A stretch of 8,993 bases of DNA from Pseudomonadota bacterium (GCA_021850555.1 JAJZLX010000418.1:1-8993); one strand, 5' to 3'. Numbered from the stretch's first letter, positions 1 to 7,375 are shown. Numbers and translations: made by a program. Notes: generated by a model not told the origin, from the sequence alone.

Positions 1-575
1 TCGATGTCGAAATAGCGAATCTGCCGGAAATTGAACAGCTTCGCGTAGAAGCCGGCCCACTTGTCCATGTTGCCGCGCGCGACGTTGTGCGTCAGATGAT
101 CGATCACCGTCAGCCCGGCCTCGCGTGACCCGGGAGGGGGGGCCACCGGGCGGAAATCCACGTCGTAGATCGTCTGCCCGCCATAGCGGTCCACCAGATA
201 GATCAGCGATCCGCCGATGCCCTCGATGCACGGGATGTTGAGCTCCATCGGCCCGGCATTCTGCGGCCCGCTCGTCGCACCGAGCTCGAGGGCGCGCCGG
301 TAGGCGTAGGCGGCATCCCTGACACGGAAGGCCATCGCACAGGCCGAAGGCCCGTGACGCTTCGCGAAGCGCTGGGCGAACGAATCCGGCTCGGCATTGA
401 TGATGAAGTTGATCGCACCCTGACCATGAAGCGTCACGTTCTTGGACCGGTGGCGGGCCCTGACCGGGAAGCCCATGCGCTCGAACAGATCGCGCAGCAG
501 CCCGGGATCGGGCGCGGTGTATTCGACGAATTCGAAACCGTCGGTGCCCATCGGATTCTCGCCAGTCTGGCTCAT
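1..575 (-). CDS. hppD: 4-hydroxyphenylpyruvate dioxygenase, N-terminal part (runs off left edge)
   Basis: This enzyme converts 4-hydroxyphenylpyruvate to homogentisate, the second step of tyrosine catabolism, using non-haem Fe(II) and O2 in the cytoplasm. About 191 codons are visible, against a usual bacterial length of roughly 350-360, so the C-terminal catalytic half lies outside the window. The protein begins MSQTGENPMGTDGFEF, the typical N-terminus of the family, followed by the motifs GPMELNIP, GIGGSLIYLVDRYG and TIYDVDF. It then enters the second vicinal-oxygen-chelate domain at VIDHLTHNV. His160 there matches the first of the three iron ligands (His161 in Pseudomonas); the other two fall outside. 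The start at 573-575 is supported by a GGAG about 8 nt upstream and by the match to the family N-terminus. The gene is divergent from the NAD-glutamate dehydrogenase gene. No frameshift is seen. Confidence 0.96.
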   Translation of the reverse strand, partial: MSQTGENPMGTDGFEFVEYTAPDPGLLRDLFERMGFPVRARHRSKNVTLHGQGAINFIINAEPDSFAQRFAKRHGPSACAMAFRVRDAAYAYRRALELGATSGPQNAGPMELNIPCIEGIGGSLIYLVDRYGGQTIYDVDFRPVAPPPGSREAGLTVIDHLTHNVARGNMDKWAGFYAKLFNFRQIRYFDI

Positions 576-682
576 CGGCAGCTCCGTGGTGCGGGCCGGG
601 ATCGGCGGCCTTTTCGTTGCGCCCGCAACTATTATACCCTGACGACCCCGGAGTGCACAGACGTATATAATTGCCGCCCACC
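576..682. promoter_or_regulatory. Divergent promoter region between hppD and NAD-GDH gene
   Basis: This 107-bp gap holds two perfect sigma70-type -10 hexamers pointing apart. On the minus strand TATAAT lies at 636-631, about 55 nt before the hppD start codon. On the plus strand TATAAT lies at 666-671, placing the expected transcription start near 678, only about 5 nt before the dehydrogenase ATG at 683. Neither has a good -35 box at 16-18 nt. Each -35 position falls close to or between the two -10 boxes, so polymerase binding for one gene should hinder the other. Expression is inferred from sequence only. Confidence 0.55.
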
Positions 683-3600
683 ATGCACGCCCCATCCTCC
701 CCGGCCGGCGAGGGCCGGCACCTGCGCAGTATTCCTCCTGCGCGCCTCGTCCTGATCGACCGCATCGTGCGCGTCCGCCTGCCGCGCGGCGCACGGGTAT
801 CGCAGGAGTTTCTGCGCGCCTACTACCGCGGCGTGGGCGAGGAAGACCTCGCGGCACGCGCGCCGGCGTCGCTGGCGCATGCGGCACGCTGCCACCTCGA
901 GCTCGGGCGCCGTCGCGCTCCCGGTCAATCGCTGGTGCGGATCTTCAATCCCGATCCCCGCAAGGACGGCTTCGAAACCGCCCATACGGTAGTACAGATT
1001 GTCACCGACGACCGGCCGTTTCTGATCGATTCGATCAGTCTGGCATTCGCGCGCGCCGGTCTCGCCGTGCACGTGATCGTGCACCCGGTGCTCGACATCC
1101 GCCGCGACTCCCGCGGGATACTGACGGGCATCGGCGCGCAGGGCGCGCGCCCTGCGCGCATCGAGTCCTGGGAGATGTTCGAAATCGATCGGCGGACCGA
1201 TCCGCAGACGCTCGAGCGCCTGCGCCGCGACATCGACTCGACGCTGCGCGACGTGCGCCTCGCCGTGGACGACTGGACGGCGATGCGTGAGCGCGTTCAA
1301 GCCGTCATCGCCGATCTCGATCACCGGCGCCCGCCCTTGCCGAGCGAGGAGATCTCCGAGGCGCGCCAACTGCTGCAGTGGATGGAAGAGCGCAATTTCG
1401 TCTTCCTCGGCTATCGCCAATACCTGCTCCAGCGCGGCGCTCGAAAGGATCTGCTGAAATCTCAGCCCCGCACCGGCCTCGGCATCCTGCGCGCCGCGGC
1501 GGGAATGCGCCGGCCGACCATGACCGAACTGCGCGGGGAGATCCGCGAGCGCGCCCGCGAGCACGAGCTGCTGGTGCTGACCAAGGCCAACTCCATGGCC
1601 ACCGTGCACCGCTCGGAGTACCTCGATTACGTCGGCGTGAAGACCTTCGATGCGCGCGGCGAAGTCGACGGCGAGCATCGGTTTCTCGGCCTGTGGACCT
1701 CCACCGCCTACCACCGCAGCCCGCGCGACATCCCGGTGTTGCGCCTGAAGGTCGCACGGGTCATACAATATTTCGGACTCGATCCGCAGAGCCACGACGG
1801 CAAGGCCGTGCTCAACGTGCTCGAGACGTATCCGCGCGATGAGCTCTTCCAGGCCAACACGCGCGATCTGGTCCGCATCTGCCGGGGCGTCGTCAACCTG
1901 TACGAGCGGCGCACCGTGCGCCTGCTCGCGCGGCGCGATCCGTATCACCGGTTCTTCTCATGCCTCGTCTACGTTCCGCGCGACCGTTACAACACCGACG
2001 TGCGCGAGCGCATCGAGCGGATCGTGCTCGAGGGCTTCGGCGGGACCTCGGTCGAAAGTCAGGTACAGATCTCCAGCTCCAGTCATGCGCGCGTGCACGT
2101 CGTGGTGCGCACCGTGCCCGGCGAGCAACACAAGACCGACGTGCTCGCGATCGAGCGGAAGATCTCCGCCGCGACCCTCACATGGAGCGATCATCTGCAC
2201 GACGTGCTGGTCGCGCGCAACGGCGAGGCGGAAGGCCTGGCGCTCGCCGAGCGTTATCGGCACACGTTCCCCCTGGCCTACGAAGAGAACGTGACCGCGG
2301 CCGAGGCGCTCGCCGACATCGCGGATCTGGAGCGGCTGCGCGCCGCGCCCCGGGAGCGCTGCGTGAGCCTGCACCGCAAGCCGGGCCAGGCCGCTGCGCA
2401 GATGCACCTGAAGATCGTCAAGCTCGGCGAACCGGTATCGATCTCCGATCTGTTGCCGATGCTGGAGAATTTCGGACTGCGCGTCATCGCGGAGCGACCC
2501 TACGAGCTTGCCTGGCCGCACGGCGGCATCGCCTGGATCCAGGACTTCGAACTCGAGCATCGCGACGGCCGCGCCGTCGACCTGCCGCGCGTCGAAGCGC
2601 GCTTCAAGGAGGCGCTCGCAGCCGGCTGGGACGGCATGGCGGAGAATGACGGCTTCAACCGCCTGCTGTTCACCGCCGATCTCACCGCGCGCCAGATTCT
2701 GGTGCTGCGCGCCTATTGCCGCTATCTGCTGCAGACCGGCGTGCCGTTCAGTCAGAGTTACATGGAGCGCACGCTCGGGGCGAATCCGGGCATCGCCGCG
2801 GAGCTGGTGCGCCTGTTCGAGGCACGCTTCGATCCGGATCGCCCGCGCGGCAACTCGGAGCGCGGGCGGACCGCCGAGCAGATCGGGAAGCGCATCCGCG
2901 CCGGACTCGAATCGGTCAGCAGCCTGGATGAGGACCGTATCCTGCGCGCGTATCTGACCCTGGTGAACGCCACGCTGCGCACCAATCACTTCCGCCGCGA
3001 TACCGCGGGGGCTCCCCTGCCCTATCTGTCGTTCAAACTCGATCCTGCGGCCATTGCCGACCTGCCGCTGCCGCGGCCGAAGTACGAGATCTTCGTCTAC
3101 AGCCCGCGCGTCGAGGGCGTGCACCTGCGCATGGGAGAGGTGGCCCGCGGGGGCATACGCTGGTCTGACCGGCGCGAGGACTTCCGCACCGAGATCCTCG
3201 GTCTGATGAAGGCGCAGAACGTCAAGAACACCCTGATCGTGCCGGTCGGAGCCAAGGGAGGCTTCGTGCCGAAGTGCCTCCCGCAGGCGGGCCGGGAGGA
3301 GATTCAGACCGAGGTAACCGCCTGCTACCGGACTTTCATCCAGGGCCTGCTCGATCTGACCGACAACATCGTCGCCGGCCGCATCGTTGCGCCGCCCCGG
3401 GTGGTCCGCCGCGATGGCGATGATCCTTACCTGGTGGTGGCCGCGGACAAAGGCACCGCGACCTTCTCCGACACGGCCAACGGCATTGCGGCCGAATACG
3501 GCTTCTGGCTCGGTGATGCGTTCGCCTCCGGCGGCTCGGCGGGCTACGACCACAAGGGGCTCGGCATCACCGCGCGCGGCGCCTGGGAGTGCGTCAAGCG

Positions 3601-4489
3601 CCACTTCCGCGAGCTCGGTCGCGACATTCAAAAGGAGGAATTCACCGTTGCCGGCATCGGCGACATGTCCGGAGACGTGTTCGGCAACGGCATGCTGCTC
3701 TCCCGGCACATCCTCCTGCAGGCGGCCTTCGATCACCGGCATATCTTCCTCGATCCCAAGCCCGATGCGGCCGTGAGCTTCGCGGAGCGGCAGCGGCTGT
3801 TCGCGCTGCCGCGCTCGAGCTGGGACGACTATGACCGCAAGCGCATCTCGGCCGGCGGCGGTGTGTTTCCCCGCAGCGCCAAATCCATCATGCTCTCGCC
3901 GCAGGCCCGCGCCCTGCTCGGGCTGGAGGGCGCCTCGGCCGCGCCCGTCGAGGTCATCCGCGCGATTCTGCGCCTGCCGGTCGACCTGCTCTGGAACGGC
4001 GGCATCGGCACTTACGTCAAGGCGACCCAGGAATCCAACGCGGAAGTCGGCGACCGCGCCAACGACGTGCTGCGCATCAACGGCCGGGAGCTGCGCGCCC
4101 GGGTCGCGGGCGAAGGCGGCAACCTCGGCTTCACCCAGCGCGGACGCGTGGAATACGCCCGCAGCGGCGGCCGGCTCAACACCGATTTCATCGACAACTC
4201 CGCCGGCGTCAACACCTCGGACGTCGAAGTCAACCTGAAGATCCTGCTCAATCCGCTGGTACACGCCGGCAAGCTGTCGCTTGCCGCGCGCAACCGGCTG
4301 CTCGCGCGCATGTCGGACGAGGTCAGCGCGCTGGTGTTGCGCAACAACTACCTGCAGAGCCAGGCGATCAGTACGCTCGAACAGCAGAGCAAGGCGCGGC
4401 TGGCGGAGTTTCAGCATCTGATCCGTGCCTGGAGTTCCTGCCGAGCGACGAGGAGATCGGCGAGCGGCGCAAGAGCGGCGAGGGTCTGA
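683..4489 (+). CDS. gdhB: NAD-specific glutamate dehydrogenase (large GdhB/GDH-180 type), N-terminal and catalytic part, ends at a frameshift
   Basis: This enzyme oxidatively deaminates glutamate to 2-oxoglutarate and ammonium with NAD+. The reading frame encodes 1268 residues and matches the ~1600-residue family throughout. An N-terminal region with ACT-like regulatory segments includes RIFNPDPRKDGFETAHT and, further on, LVYVPRDRYNTDVRE. The catalytic region includes VEGVHLRMGEVARGGIRWSD (Trp827), VGAKGGFVP with the likely catalytic Lys858, and SGGSAGYDHKGLGITARGAW. The nucleotide-binding motif GIGDMSGDVFGNG spans about residues 991-1003, followed by WNGGIGTYVKA and GEGGNLGFTQ. Family similarity is lost after residue 1249: the last 19 residues (WSSCRATRRSASGARAARV) come from a shifted frame, and the missing C-terminal domain continues in another frame to 5499. 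ATG 683 is chosen over TTG 671 because the latter overlaps the -10 box. There is no Shine-Dalgarno sequence, consistent with a near-leaderless message. Confidence 0.9.
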   Translation: MHAPSSPAGEGRHLRSIPPARLVLIDRIVRVRLPRGARVSQEFLRAYYRGVGEEDLAARAPASLAHAARCHLELGRRRAPGQSLVRIFNPDPRKDGFETAHTVVQIVTDDRPFLIDSISLAFARAGLAVHVIVHPVLDIRRDSRGILTGIGAQGARPARIESWEMFEIDRRTDPQTLERLRRDIDSTLRDVRLAVDDWTAMRERVQAVIADLDHRRPPLPSEEISEARQLLQWMEERNFVFLGYRQYLLQRGARKDLLKSQPRTGLGILRAAAGMRRPTMTELRGEIRERAREHELLVLTKANSMATVHRSEYLDYVGVKTFDARGEVDGEHRFLGLWTSTAYHRSPRDIPVLRLKVARVIQYFGLDPQSHDGKAVLNVLETYPRDELFQANTRDLVRICRGVVNLYERRTVRLLARRDPYHRFFSCLVYVPRDRYNTDVRERIERIVLEGFGGTSVESQVQISSSSHARVHVVVRTVPGEQHKTDVLAIERKISAATLTWSDHLHDVLVARNGEAEGLALAERYRHTFPLAYEENVTAAEALADIADLERLRAAPRERCVSLHRKPGQAAAQMHLKIVKLGEPVSISDLLPMLENFGLRVIAERPYELAWPHGGIAWIQDFELEHRDGRAVDLPRVEARFKEALAAGWDGMAENDGFNRLLFTADLTARQILVLRAYCRYLLQTGVPFSQSYMERTLGANPGIAAELVRLFEARFDPDRPRGNSERGRTAEQIGKRIRAGLESVSSLDEDRILRAYLTLVNATLRTNHFRRDTAGAPLPYLSFKLDPAAIADLPLPRPKYEIFVYSPRVEGVHLRMGEVARGGIRWSDRREDFRTEILGLMKAQNVKNTLIVPVGAKGGFVPKCLPQAGREEIQTEVTACYRTFIQGLLDLTDNIVAGRIVAPPRVVRRDGDDPYLVVAADKGTATFSDTANGIAAEYGFWLGDAFASGGSAGYDHKGLGITARGAWECVKRHFRELGRDIQKEEFTVAGIGDMSGDVFGNGMLLSRHILLQAAFDHRHIFLDPKPDAAVSFAERQRLFALPRSSWDDYDRKRISAGGGVFPRSAKSIMLSPQARALLGLEGASAAPVEVIRAILRLPVDLLWNGGIGTYVKATQESNAEVGDRANDVLRINGRELRARVAGEGGNLGFTQRGRVEYARSGGRLNTDFIDNSAGVNTSDVEVNLKILLNPLVHAGKLSLAARNRLLARMSDEVSALVLRNNYLQSQAISTLEQQSKARLAEFQHLIRAWSSCRATRRSASGARAARV
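4424..4432 (+). other. Frameshift with apparent small deletion inside the NAD-GDH gene
   Basis: Upstream the frame reads AEFQHLIRA, ending at the GCC of 4427-4429. Downstream the +1-displaced frame reads LEFLPSDEEIGERR from CTG at 4429. In Pseudomonas-type homologues, as I recall them, the corresponding stretch is LM or LIR, about ten residues of the form xLExxGxLDR, then ALEFLPS. The window is therefore missing about ten codons and one further base, for example a single 31-nt loss or a 30-nt loss plus one C from a CCC run. If repaired, the protein would be about 1615 residues, close to the usual size. It may be a real mutation or an assembly or sequencing error; the sequence alone cannot tell. 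Confidence 0.8.
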
Positions 4490-5499
4490 CCCGCCCCGAG
4501 CTGTCCATTCTGCTCTCCTACAGCAAGATCTGGCTCAACAGCCACCTGCTCGATTCGGACGTGCCCGAGGACCCGTACCTCTCGAGCGAACTCGAGCGCT
4601 ACTTCCCCGCGCCGGTCCGCGCACGCTTCGCGCGCGCGATCGAGCAGCACCGGCTGCGCCGCCAGATCATCGCCACCGCGACGGCCAACGGCTTGATCAA
4701 CCGGATGGGCCCCACATTCGTACTGCGCGCGCAGGAAGACACCGGCGCCGAGCCGGCGCAGATCGCCCGCGCCTACTCCGCCGCCCGGGAGATCTTCCAG
4801 ATGCGCGACCTCTGGGAGGACATCGAAGCGCTCGACAATCACGCGCCGGCGAAGATCCAGTACCTTGCGGCATTCGAGACCAGCCGCCTGCTGCGCCATG
4901 CGACATATTGGCTGCTCGCGCACCGGCCGGCCCTCAAAGTCGCCACGGCGGTCGGGGAGTTCCGCGCCGCCGTACACGAGATCGGCGCGCACCTTCCGCA
5001 GGTACTGAGCGGCGCGTGGCGCGCGCACTTCGATTCGAGCCGGGCCCAGCTGGCCAAGGCGGGGCTGCCGCATGTGCTGGCCGAGCGCCTGGCGAGCCTC
5101 GAGTCCCACAATGCTTCGCTCGATATCGCGGAGATCGCGGCGGTCCACGCCAGGACGATCGCGGAAACGGCCCGCATCTACTTCGAGGTAGGAGCTCGCA
5201 CCGGCATCGACTGGCTGCGTGAGCAGATCGAACGACTGTCGGTCGAGGGTCCGTGGCAGGCCAGCGCTCGAACCGGGGTACGCGATGCGGCGATGCGCAT
5301 TCATCGAACCCTCACCGAGCGCGTGCTCACTCGGAAAGCGCGCGGCGGCGCCACCGCGCGCGTCGACGCGTGGCAACGGAGCGAAGCGCGCCGGTTCGCC
5401 CATTGGGAGCGCGCGCTCACGGAGATGCGCGCGGCCGGCGCCGCCGATTTCGCCACGCTCACCGTGGGTGTCGAGACGCTCCGCAAGCTCGCCGACTAG
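4429..5499 (+). pseudogene. gdhB: NAD-specific glutamate dehydrogenase, C-terminal part separated by the frameshift
   Basis: This segment encodes the last ~356 residues of the dehydrogenase in a frame different from the first 1249 residues. It starts with LEFLPSDEEIGERR, continues with GLTRPELSILLSYSKIW, then DPYLSSELERYFP and NRMGPTFVLRAQ, and ends KLAD before TAG. These match the helical C-terminal domain found only in the large dehydrogenases, and no further break is seen. The first usable start-like codon in this frame is GTG 4561, with no convincing ribosome binding site, so independent translation is doubtful. If the lesion is real, this part is probably not made and the enzyme loses its C-terminal domain. 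If it is an artefact, 683-5499 is one intact gene. Confidence 0.85.
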
Positions 5500-5607
5500 C
5501 GCACTTCGCTATACTCGAGTGCCTGTGCGGCCGGTAAGCGCCGCGGGGCCGCCGTTGTTCGCATGCGCGCCCCGGCGATCGGTCCACGTCACGATGGAGG
5601 TACCCAC
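5500..5607 (+). promoter_or_regulatory. Leader and probable promoter of gpmA
   Basis: A TATACT -10-like hexamer at 5510-5515 lies within an inverted repeat, GCACT (5501-5505), 12 nt, AGTGC (5518-5522). No clear -35 box is seen at the right distance. The downstream leader can form GC-rich hairpins, such as CGGCC 5528-5532 with GGCCG 5547-5551. A strong ribosome binding site TGGAGG sits at 5595-5600, 7 nt before the ATG at 5608. The region could also serve as the 3' end of the preceding gene, but no U-tract terminator is visible. Confidence 0.4.
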
Positions 5608-6360
5608 ATGCCCGGCAAGTTGATCCTCGTCCGTCACGGACAGAGCCTCTGGAACCTGGAAAACCTGTTCACCGGCTGGACGGACATCGATCTGGCCCCG
5701 GCCGGGCGCGAGGAAGCGATGCGGGCGGGCCGCCAGCTGATCGAAGAGAAGCTCACGGTCGACATCGCATTCACGTCGGTACTCAAACGGGCGATTCGCA
5801 CGCTGTGGCTCATGCTCGACGAGATGGACCGCATGTGGATCCCGGTCGAGCGCTCCTGGCGCCTCAACGAGCGCCACTATGGCGCGCTACAGGGACTGGA
5901 CAAGGCTCAGACGGTCGAGCGCCACGGTGAAGCCCAGGTCAAAATCTGGCGACGCAGCTACGACGTACCGCCCCCACCGCTGCCGCTCGAGGACCCGCGC
6001 CACCCGCGCTTCGATGAGCGCTATGCCGGCGTACCGCCCGGAGAGCTGCCCTCGGCCGAGGCGCTGAAGGATACCCTCGCGCGCGTGGCACCCATGTGGA
6101 ACACACGGATCGCTCCGGAGCTGCGCGCCGGGCGCAACGTGCTCGTCGTCGCGCACGGCAACAGCCTGCGCGCTCTGGTCAAGATGCTCGACAAGGTCTC
6201 CGATCAGGACATCGTCGAACTCAACATCCCGACCGGGATTCCCCTGCTCTACGCACTCGACGATGAGCTCAACTCGCGCGGCAGCCGCTATCTCGGCGAT
6301 CCCGCGGTGGCCGCGGCGGCGGCCGAGGCCGTCAAGCGTCAGGCGGAAAAGAAGAAATGA
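5608..6360 (+). CDS. gpmA: 2,3-bisphosphoglycerate-dependent phosphoglycerate mutase
   Basis: This cytoplasmic enzyme interconverts 3-phosphoglycerate and 2-phosphoglycerate in glycolysis and gluconeogenesis through a phosphohistidine intermediate. The 250-residue product has the usual length and all main active-site features. LVRHGQS carries the phosphorylated His10, followed by [23 protein letters not shown] carries Glu88; [12 protein letters not shown] follows, then [12 protein letters not shown] with His183. The tail is alanine- and lysine-rich ([16 protein letters not shown]). ATG 5608 is chosen over an upstream ATG at 5563 because TGGAGG lies 7 nt before it and the family begins at [11 protein letters not shown]. 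The gene stands alone on the plus strand and converges on the RraB-family gene with a 15-bp gap. Confidence 0.97.
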   Translation: MPGKLILVRHGQSLWNLENLFTGWTDIDLAPAGREEAMRAGRQLIEEKLTVDIAFTSVLKRAIRTLWLMLDEMDRMWIPVERSWRLNERHYGALQGLDKAQTVERHGEAQVKIWRRSYDVPPPPLPLEDPRHPRFDERYAGVPPGELPSAEALKDTLARVAPMWNTRIAPELRAGRNVLVVAHGNSLRALVKMLDKVSDQDIVELNIPTGIPLLYALDDELNSRGSRYLGDPAVAAAAAEAVKRQAEKKK

Positions 6361-6382
6361 CGCCTGCCTGAGGGTCTAGGCG
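6361..6382 (-). terminator. Possible weak terminator between convergent gpmA and RraB-family gene
   Basis: CGCCT (6361-6365) can pair with AGGCG (6378-6382), or alternatively GCCT 6366-6369 with AGGC 6378-6381. Read on the minus strand, the hairpin is followed by a T-rich stretch, TCATTTCTTTT, complementary to the end of gpmA. It could therefore end minus-strand transcription inside the gpmA stop region. The stem is short, so support is weak. Confidence 0.3.
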
Positions 6383-6783
6383 GCCCAGCCGTCGTAACGT
6401 CCCTGGAACTCCTCGGCCAGCGCCCGCATCCGCTGGCTGAGCGCCTGGATGTCCGGCACGATCAGCCGCATGATTCGCGAGGCGTGCAGACTGTAGGGCA
6501 GATCGCTCTCCCCTTCGATCGGCTTGACGTCTACGGCGAACCCTTCCGCCTCGAGCCGCGCGCGCACCCGGTCGCACGTGGCCTCGTCGCGCAATGCGAG
6601 AAAGTAGTCGACCGGGTACTCGTTGAAGGGATGATAACCCTGGTCGCGCAGCCGCTTGATCATCATCTCGTCCCAGTCGTCGTGGTGGCGCCTTCCCTGT
6701 AGCAGCGCCCCGCGCACTCGCACGTAAAGAATGGCGAGCACGATCGCGCCACCGAGCGCGAGCGCGGCGATTATCTCGACCAC
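6376..6783 (-). CDS. Membrane-anchored RraB-family protein (ribonuclease E inhibitor RraB domain)
   Basis: The RraB domain is known from E. coli, where RraB binds RNase E and modulates its activity; that this protein does the same is an inference. The 135-residue product has a hydrophobic segment at about residues 3-22 (IIAALALGGAIVLAILYV) followed by basic residues, predicting one N-terminal membrane helix with the domain in the cytoplasm. The domain follows: DEMMIKRLRDQGYHP, then PVDYFL, RVRARLEAEGFAVDV, YSLHASRIM, and the characteristic end YDGW. E. coli RraB is soluble, so the anchor marks a different subgroup. The start is GTG at 6783-6781, with GGAG 8 nt upstream. The gene follows the ferredoxin gene by 24 bp on the same strand and is probably cotranscribed with it. 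Confidence 0.82.
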   Translation of the reverse strand: MVEIIAALALGGAIVLAILYVRVRGALLQGRRHHDDWDEMMIKRLRDQGYHPFNEYPVDYFLALRDEATCDRVRARLEAEGFAVDVKPIEGESDLPYSLHASRIMRLIVPDIQALSQRMRALAEEFQGRYDGWAA

Positions 6784-6807
6784 GATAGATTCTCCAGTGA
6801 GATACCC

Positions 6808-7122
6808 TCATTCATCCGGCGCGATAGTGACCCGCAAACCATCGAGTTCGAGTGTGAACTCGATCTGGCAGGACAACCGTGAATTTTCTTCATAGTGCGT
6901 AAGATCGCTCAGCAGCTCGCGCTCCTCGGCCAGCGGCTCCGCAAGACGATCCCGCCACTCGGGATCGACATAGACGTGACACGTGGCGCACGAGCACATG
7001 CCGCCGCAGATCGCAGCCACGCCGTACTCCAGCTCCCTCAGCGTCTCCATGACTTTCAAGCCGACCTTGCCATCGACCTGATGCTCCGTGCCGTCGCGGT
7101 CGATCACTCTCAGCAGCGCCAT
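6808..7122 (-). CDS. [2Fe-2S] ferredoxin, adrenodoxin/putidaredoxin type
   Basis: This small electron carrier has 104 residues, the usual length of the family. Cluster ligands are Cys39, Cys45, Cys48 and Cys85 (C-x5-C-x2-C-x36-C), in the motifs ICGGMCSCATCHVYVD and NSRLSCQI. The spacing is close to putidaredoxin (39/45/48/86). An extra Cys43 lies in the cluster loop, as in the Isc ferredoxin Fdx of E. coli. The likely partner is a cytochrome P450, another oxygenase or Fe-S assembly; none is in the window, so the role is open. ATG 7122-7120 is preceded by GAGAGGGGG about 4-5 nt upstream. It is the first gene of a probable two-gene unit with the RraB-family gene. Confidence 0.93.
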   Translation of the reverse strand: MALLRVIDRDGTEHQVDGKVGLKVMETLRELEYGVAAICGGMCSCATCHVYVDPEWRDRLAEPLAEERELLSDLTHYEENSRLSCQIEFTLELDGLRVTIAPDE

Positions 7123-7374
7123 TCAACCCCCTCTCGCCAGGACTCGTCCAGGAAAACCACAGGTTTGAATGTGCTAGTGTGCCGGGTCGGCGCCGCTTGC
7201 GCCACCGGCCGGATGAACTGCGCGCGGCGAACGACCGGGCGGCACGGCGTGCCCCGAGTCCAACGCGCAGCGTGGCCGGCGCAGCGTGCGCGAGGCCCGG
7301 TCTCATTGCTCAGCAGGGCTGCCGGGCGAGACGCCCCGCCGCGGCACAGCGGGGCCGATGGCTCGCGCGATCGG
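7123..7374. other. Non-coding gap upstream of the ferredoxin gene
   Basis: I see no convincing gene here on either strand; open frames crossing it are GC-rich shadows. Near the ferredoxin start a 13-bp palindrome AAACC-ACA-GGTTT lies at 7154-7166, a possible operator. No clear -10/-35 pair is visible for the ferredoxin. At the other end, two overlapping GC-rich hairpins follow the thiamine-binding gene. A 10-bp direct repeat GCGCAGCGTG occurs at 7265-7274 and 7279-7288. Confidence 0.5.
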
Positions 7375-7375
7375 C
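7333..7375 (-). terminator. GC-rich hairpins just after the thiamine-binding gene
   Basis: GCCGAT (7354-7359) pairs perfectly with ATCGGC (7370-7375), touching the stop codon of the minus-strand gene. GCCCCGC (7333-7339) pairs with GCGGGGC (7349-7355), a 7-bp stem with a 9-nt loop. The two stems overlap at 7354-7355 and compete. No U-tract follows on either strand, so a classical intrinsic terminator is not established. Confidence 0.3.

Noticed and set aside
671..673. TTG 671 as start of the dehydrogenase
   Set aside because: It overlaps the TATAAT box, has no ribosome binding site at a usable distance and adds only four residues before ATG 683.
3629..3640. Strong Shine-Dalgarno-like AAAAGGAGGAA inside the dehydrogenase gene
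   Set aside because: It encodes conserved-region residues (QKEEF) in the main frame, and no plausible separate gene begins after it.
632..4417. Long antisense open frames opposite the dehydrogenase gene (819 and 438 codons in one frame)
   Set aside because: They are the expected by-product of GC-rich codon use on the other strand. They carry no recognisable domain, while the plus strand matches a well-known enzyme throughout.
4420..4492. Programmed ribosomal frameshifting as an explanation for the broken dehydrogenase
   Set aside because: There is no slippery run or stimulatory structure at the junction, and a frame change would not restore the roughly ten residues missing relative to homologues.
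5219..5623. Plus-strand open frame spanning the dehydrogenase end and the gpmA leader
   Set aside because: It lies mostly inside the dehydrogenase C-terminal coding region in another frame and has shadow-like composition.
7265..7288. Direct repeat GCGCAGCGTG, two copies 14 bp apart
   Set aside because: Only two short GC-rich copies occur, with no array, spacer pattern or target-site context; chance is sufficient.
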